Source of the DNA: Vitis vinifera
Taxonomy: Eukaryota > Streptophyta > Magnoliopsida > Vitales > Vitaceae
Assembly (NCBI RefSeq): GCF_030704535.1
Contig: NC_081821.1
Location: 9,563,001-9,627,000, forward strand
DNA: 64,000 nt
Direction of reading: 5' to 3'
The first letter of the stretch is position 1. Each line of letters starts with the position of its first letter. Position numbers and translations under genes: made by a program. The notes under the pieces were generated by a model. It did no database searches, was not told the origin of the DNA, and worked only from the letters and a program-made list of their open reading frames with translations. Below are positions 58,316 to 64,000 of this stretch, piece by piece.

Positions 58316-60307
58316 TCAATCAGAAGTCGTCCATGTCATGTCATTCTCAAAGATCCAATGGCACACCTCTATGAGCCCAGGGCTGGACCCCAGCGCCACG
58401 AAAGCGCCATGGCTCTGACTCCATGCTGACGTGTCAATATGACAGATGGCAACCCCTTTATTCATCTTCTCTTTGCGCTCCACGTCAAGAATGTCCACCT
58501 CGTAAACCCTAACCTTGGGAACTGAGTGGCAATAATACAGTAAGTAGGGGTACAGGCTTTGGTGGCATGATACTGATCTAGTCACTTTTCCGCCGTTGAT
58601 CCCTCTGACTTCCCCCACCATCACCCTCTGCTTTGACCCACGCGTCGTCTCCGTGGTTCTCACCACCACGTCGTGCCCCAGGACCGAGACGGCGAAGTCT
58701 ATCATGTCCTCGACCGAACCCACGCACCGCTTGGTCTCGCCGCGACTCGGAGCTCTCTCGCACTCTTCCAGCGCGTTCGCAATCACGTGCTCCATCGTGG
58801 AGTTGTCCCGCGCGTGGAAGATGTCCTTGAGCTCCTGGAGACGAGAGGAGGAAAATGGTAATTTGGACGCGATGACGCGGGGCAAAAACGACCTTTCGGG
58901 CATTCTGTCGCGTATGTCTGGCATCACCATAACATTCCCCTCCTTTAACATGGACTCGCGGAAGAATTTGCCCGGCTCGACCCATCTATTTACGGAAATG
59001 CCACTCGCGGTAGTCGCGGTAGCGGTAGTGTTGCTACTTGCACGGCTGTATTGAGAGAAGGTTACACCCTTTCTTTCATAGTCTTTGAATGTGTAATTCA
59101 AACCGTAGATTTTGAACCCAACCGACGAATCCGTCGACCCTTTTCCGTATTCTTTGAATGTGTCGTTTCCTACGTTGAATGTCCTCCCATAATTCGCGAA
59201 ATTCACTTCTGCAGAGTTCGAACTCCTGGCATAAGATTGAAATGAATCGTCACCCACATTGGCTCCATCTCTGTAATTTGAGAAGGTATCCGTTGCGGCA
59301 TTGCCTCCAAGGCTGTAGCTCTTGAAATTGTTATGTGGGTTGTTGGAGGAGTGGCCGTAAGCTTTGAACGAGTCGTTTTGGCTATTGGCTAATTGGCCGT
59401 AAGCTGTGAAAGTGGAGCCGATGATGTTGGAGTTGTCGCCGTAGCTGGTGAACTCAGCCGGGACGTTCTTGCCGTTCTTGCCGTAGCTGGTGAAGGACTC
59501 GGTGCCGGAGTTGGTGTCATCGGTGTAGGCCGCGAACGTGAGTTTGTGGTTGTTGCCGTTGGGGTCGTACGTGGTGAATTCGAGATGGGGGACGTTGACC
59601 AGTGGGTCGTAGTTCGTGAACTCACCGGAGCCGCCGGTGGCGCCTGAGCCGTAGCCGGCGAAGCTCCCGGTGGCGACGTTCCCGTCTCGAGCGTAGCTCG
59701 TGAACTCTTCGTGGTGGTCAGTGGAGTCCCCGCTGTACCGCCGGAACGAGCCGCTGGGCATGTTCAACCCGTCGGAGTAATTCTTGAACGAGTCAACACC
59801 ACCGATTCGCGAGTCGCCATAGTTGGCGAATCCTCTATTGGAGTAAAAAGCGAAGTTAGCGTCCTTGACTTGTTTTTCCGAAGTGGGCGATGAGTCGAAG
59901 ACACAGAACAAGTTGGCAGAGGAGCAGAAGGATGATAGATGAGAAGACAGAGCGTTTTGGGTGGCGAGTTTGGTGAGAACGGCCGAGTCGACGGCATTGA
60001 GTGGGGAAGCTTTTGAGAGAAGAAAAGATGGTTTGGGGAGCTTGTTCGATATCTGTTTGTTCCAATACCGAATCAGGGAAGCTTTCGCCGTAAAGGGGTT
60101 GCCACCGGTGGATGACTTTCCTTCAGCGAAACATACCTGCATTCACAGAATCCAAGCAAGAAGATCAGAAGTAAGACAAAACAGATAGAAAGCAAAAAAA
60201 ACAAGATGAAGGTTTCGATTCAGTACATTGAAAGATGTGAATGACAAGTACAAGAAGAATACGAAGAGAATGGTTGTGAGCAATGGCGGTGTGCGCATTG
60301 TTTCCAT
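58316..60307 (-). CDS. BURP-domain polygalacturonase non-catalytic (beta) subunit
   Basis: Two exons: 60307-60227 and 60136-58316 (stop TGA 58318-58316); 27 + 606 = 633 aa, the usual size of PG1-beta proteins. Exon 1 encodes a hydrophobic signal peptide ('LLTTILFVFFLYLSFTSF'). The middle (about residues 110-380) has some 21 FxxY repeats at about 14-residue spacing ('FTSYGDN', 'FKAYGHS' and so on). The C-terminal BURP domain starts at 'FFRESMLKEG' and has CH-x10-CH-x27-CH-x25-CH. The protein is secreted to the cell wall, where tomato PG1-beta binds and modulates polygalacturonase during pectin breakdown. That role is known for the family and inferred here. The start METM was chosen for the signal peptide. 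Confidence 0.95.
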
Positions 60308-60560
60308 GTCTGAGAATCTGAAAGAGAGAGATCTGGAAGAAGGGAAGCAGGTAATATAAATAAAGAGAGAAAGAACCACCCCCTCTGAGTCTGTGTTGAG
60401 AATAGTACTTCGTTTTTGCTTTACAAAGTTGGCTCTTTGTCTCCTCTCTGGTGTTGTGAATTGGCCAAAAAGATTCACAAAATCAAAGGCGTAGCCATCA
60501 TTTGACAATACCTTCCACTTGACTCCTCTTTCTCCTTTATTCTGCTCTTAATCTTTTTAT
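60308..60560 (-). promoter_or_regulatory. 5' UTR and putative TATA of the BURP gene
   Basis: Coding-strand 'TTTATTTATATTACC' (about 60365-60351) lies about 50 bp upstream of the ATG, with a CT-rich leader between. It may be the TATA box, though it would leave a short leader. Confidence 0.35.
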
Positions 60561-61807
60561 TTTTTCCACTCATAGTGGATCTTACGTACTCAAATAGGAA
60601 TGAAGTGAATGATGATTTTAATTCATATGATCATGGGAATCAAGACCATAGAGTAAGTTGTTAATGGGGAGCAAGTGATTCTTGTAAACACAACCACATT
60701 ATCATGTGCGGAACACAAGATTCAGAGCAGCCAGCACCATTGAACGGGTTCCACTAGGACACCAAAATCGAAGAACCATAGTTGGTGGCAAAAATAATGT
60801 AGAAATTCATGGTTTCTTAATAATTTTTGGAGCTTCCTCTGCCACTGCTGCAAACCCAGAGACGCTTCTCTTTTGACCAATCCAATGTGTACCCAAAACA
60901 TCAAAAACAATAAAAATAAATAGGGTTGGTCCATCTACTACATAATTTATTGTGCTGATCAGTAATCATTAAAATATGTGATCTTAGTAAGTATAATTTT
61001 ATAATCTTGTTACATGTGATTTCTTTTTGCTTCACTGTTTACCCACCTAACTCTAAATATTTTGTTGGGTAGTAACACCTTCATCTTTTTGTTTTATATG
61101 AATGCTTTTCTCAATGCTGTTTTGGAGGCATTTATTTTTTCACTCTTATGAAAGCGTCAAGGTTAAATGAGCCTCACCTTGAGCTGTTTTGTTTTAACTT
61201 CAACAGCTCAACTCCAGCTACCGAAAGACAAAAATAAGAGAGAGAAAGAAAAAGTAAAAGAACAGGAAAAAGGAAGTGGCAAGGAGGCAAGGAGGCTCCT
61301 GTCACAGTTGTCCTTTTTCTGTATACTTGTTTATTGTTCTGACATTTCAATTTTCGTCACGCTTTCATGATTACCAGAGACTTTAATTTTCTATCTATAT
61401 GTATATATTTTTTTGCTTTATCTCGAAGGTTTGAAATACAAACAAAAAAAGTGTTCAACTTGACTGGATATGCACAAAAGAGGATCAAATTCGAGTGAAA
61501 TGCCATTTAAGGCACTAGCGATTCATTCATTTCAAGAAGACAACCAAATCCCCGCATAAAAAAGCTGCCCAAGGAAAGCACATCAAGGTGTTAAAGACTG
61601 ACAGTGAGCAAGTCCATTTCAGACAGAAAAAACAAAGGAACGATTCTGACTGATCATGAAATATATAGCCAAAATTTCAGACAACTACACCTAAACCAGA
61701 ACTTGGCAAAAAAATCTGTGAAAAATGACAAAATCGGATCCGACATTTCCACCAACTCCTTTAACAAACTCTGCCCGACATCCCATGTGGTCGAATCATC
61801 AAATACT
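60561..61807. other. Spacer between BURP gene and CCT3; includes CCT3 3' UTR
   Basis: No gene recognised. The last few hundred bases before 61808 are probably the CCT3 3' UTR. Short ORFs on either strand lack domains. Confidence 0.45.
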
Positions 61808-64000
61808 TTACTCCGGAATCATTTGCTCGTTGTCTGCATCTCCTTCTTGCTCAATTGTAGGCTTTGATGGAGCTTGGCCTGCTCCAGGGGCTTGTTTCTT
61901 TTTTATTCCACTCACGATGTCGTCGATCCTAAGCAGCATGCAAGCAGCCTCGATGGCGGTCTTAAAGGTCTGTGCCTTCACATTATAAGCATCCCATATC
62001 TGGAAAAATATGTATGCAGTATCCAGTTTCACAAATTAAAAACAAAAACAAAAATCCAAATTGTGAAGCAATTAGAAAGTGAATAGGATTATAGGAGAAG
62101 AAAATCTCGAACCTTACGCTCCTTCATGTCAGTAATTGCACCAGTACTTCCATCTATTCCGATCCAGGCATTTTCACCATTTGCATGCTAGAGAAAAAGA
62201 TGGAATAAGAAACATACGAGACAAAAGAGATGTGTTAAATTTTTATTTTCCGAAGATGCAGAAAAACAATGCTGAGTAATTGCCCGATCCAAGAGAGCAT
62301 TATCATTGTTTTCACAATGGGCTATAACACTTAGCTATGACATTAAGAGTGCGTTTGGGAGTGATTCTAAAAAACATTTATAGCATTTCTAACACTTAAA
62401 TGATAAAAAATTTCAAGCGTTAGAAAGATTAAAAGTGTTTTTCTGAATCACCACCAAACAAGCTCTAAAGTTCCCATATTGGAATGATTCTCGTAAAAAC
62501 TCTTTTAGCATGTAATGCTTTTGTCGATAGCACACGCTTTTTGCCCCATATGAGAATGATTTTTATAAATAATCAGTGTTAGCGTTTAAATGTAAAAAAA
62601 AATAAAAAATAAAAGGTGTTTTTATCATTCATCACATAATAAAAAAAGTGTATTTGAAAAATCACCCACCAAATGCTAGCATAAGAATCACTTAAGTGAT
62701 TCTCTCTACTACATTTTTTAAAATAATTTCAGATTTTGCCAAACATCTAATTTTCCTTGTAAGAAAAATATTTCCAGGCACTAAACAGCATCTTCAGCCC
62801 TTGCAAAATCACTCTCAAGCGAACTCAAAAGCTCAAAGAGAAAGGTATATATAACTAAATACAGCTCTTACCTTTCCCTGCAAAGCAGTCATAGTCCTAA
62901 TCACATTCACACCACAATTCTGTGCCAAAGTACGTGGAATAGCCTCAAAAGCTATAGCAGCAGCTTCATAAGGCCACTGTTTCACAAACGAGCAGAAAAT
63001 TACAAATAGGGAAAATTGCATAAAGCATCAGAAAACTGCAGTGCAATAACTAAACAATTTCATAAAACCTTGGTGATTATCAACCAATATTTATCTTGAA
63101 AAATTCAAATGGAAAAACCACATCAAATTTGATACATGAGAAAGAAGCAAAATTTACCTTTTCAATGCCTTCAACAGATGAACTTTTCTGTTTTAGGGTA
63201 GCTGAAACAGTTAACTCTGTAGCACCCCCACCAGGAACAAGCTTTGGATTCTTTATCATGTTTCTTGCCACAGACATGGCATCCTGTTAAAAGAAAACAA
63301 TACTTCAGAACTCCATAGAGTTGATCTATATGTAACAGCAAATTAAATCAAGGAGATACCTGCAAGTTTCTTTCCACTTCATTCAAAAGATCCTTGCTCG
63401 CACCTCTAAGAAGAACAGTGCATGCTTTAGGGTCTGTGCACTCATCTATGAAAGCAAAGAACTCATCTCCAATCTTCTTGACCTCAAAAATTCCAGCCCT
63501 AGTTCCTACATCAGATTCTTGAAGTTCATCTGGTCTGTTTACAACAACAGCTCCACATGCCTTAGCAATCCTGTTGTTGTCTGTTTTCCTCAATCTTCTG
63601 ATTGCACTAACTCCAGCTTTACTCAAGTAATGGCATGCCAGGTCACTAAGCCCCTTTTCTGTTATGACCAAATCGGGTTTGAATTTTAGTATTTGCATGC
63701 ACAGATTCTCAATGTATTCTTCCTCCATTTTCAGGAGAATTCCCCAGTCTTCTTCTCTAACCAACTCTGCATTTGTTTGGTTCTCCCCTTTTTTATATTC
63801 AAGGGGGCAATCAAGAAGAATAATACGAGGGTTGATAATCTTTCTTCTCATTTTTCCAGGGGCCACAACATCTTTGTTAATCATAACTCCTTTAAGAACC
63901 TTGGAATCTTCCAACTGGCCACCAGGGACTTTCTCAACCTTTATGTACTTCTTAATGTCCACTTCTCGCAATCCTTGACCAAGGTCCACACCAACAGTTG
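61808..64000 (-). CDS. CCT3: T-complex protein 1 gamma subunit (CCT3), C-terminal exons; 5' end outside window
   Basis: Five exons on the minus strand: 64000-63360 (open at the window edge), 63283-63158, 62976-62872, 62187-62113 and 61999-61808 (stop TAA), all phase 0 at the junctions read; 378 full in-window codons. The first exon has the apical domain ('KMRRKIINPRIILLDCPLEY', 'VITEKGLSDLACHYL'). The second has 'KLVPGGGATE', the conserved ATP-linked loop; the last has 'IWDAYNVKAQTFKTAIEAA' and 'LRIDDIVSGIKKK'. CCT is the eight-subunit cytosolic ring chaperonin that folds actin and tubulin using ATP. The sequence fits the gamma subunit throughout with no breaks. The intron at 62188-62871 hosts a MITE. 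Confidence 0.96.
62351..62466. repeat. Short palindromic MITE, copy 4 (in CCT3 intron)
   Basis: The left arm 'GCGTTTGGGAGTGATTCTAA' pairs with the right arm 'TGAATCACCACCAAACAAGC'. The inner arms 'CATTTCTAACACTT' and 'AGCGTTAGAAAG' also pair. It is about 116 bp and the best-preserved member with 37631-37754. Confidence 0.65.

Noticed and set aside
58596..59054. 152-aa plus-strand ORF and neighbours over the BURP gene
   Set aside because: They are antisense shadows of the long GC-rich BURP exon; the minus-strand frame has signal peptide, FxxY repeats and the CH motifs.

Overview
This is plant nuclear DNA: introns with GT-AG borders, AT-rich intergenic sequence, several miniature inverted-repeat elements (MITEs), LTR-retrotransposon relics and an old pararetrovirus copy. 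Gene content and repeat style fit a woody eudicot, most likely grapevine (Vitis). The species is an inference from recognised families, not a database result.

Layout. Five protein-coding genes are supported, two of them cut by the window edges. (1) 1-932 (+): the 3' half of a SWEET sugar transporter, followed at 2487-2655 by a decayed SWEET fragment. (2) 3532-8993 (-): a complete six-exon Raf-like protein kinase of the CBC1/CBC2 (C7) type, 381 aa. (3) 36320-38075 (-): a complete three-exon bHLH162-like transcription factor, 178 aa. (4) 58316-60307 (-): a complete two-exon BURP-domain protein, the non-catalytic beta subunit type of polygalacturonase, 633 aa. (5) 61808-64000 (-): the last five exons of CCT3, the gamma subunit of the cytosolic chaperonin. 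All intron borders were placed by reading GT-AG sites and checking that the phases join.

The 27 kb between the kinase and the bHLH gene hold no intact gene. They contain a decayed Ty1/copia polyprotein (12.77-15.24 kb), LTR-like sequences, a MULE transposase fragment, a small copia fragment, a 546-bp Mutator-like MITE with 9-bp target duplications (25852-26397), a nested pair of MITEs (26.5-27.2 kb) and a tRNA-derived SINE with a 12-bp target duplication (31927-32087). Several related short repeats recur across the window, three of them in or beside the bHLH and CCT3 genes.

From 41.6 to 51.7 kb two retroelements lie back to back. A minus-strand copia element (about 41640-45290) reaches its primer-binding site. 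Then comes a plus-strand endogenous pararetrovirus of the Caulimoviridae (about 45353-51700), probably florendovirus-like. The viral copy keeps recognisable movement, coat, zinc-knuckle and protease regions plus a second downstream ORF. It has lost the reverse transcriptase and most of RNase H, carries many stops, and has a duplicated leader with two tRNA-Met primer-binding sites.

The host genes are functionally unrelated (sugar export, stomatal/CO2-type kinase signalling, transcription, cell wall, protein folding) and do not form a pathway cluster. I saw no CRISPR, operon or biosynthetic cluster, as expected for a plant. The most unusual items are the deleted pararetrovirus with its doubled primer site, a tandem-duplicated splice acceptor in the kinase gene, and the well-preserved MITE and SINE insertions with readable target duplications.
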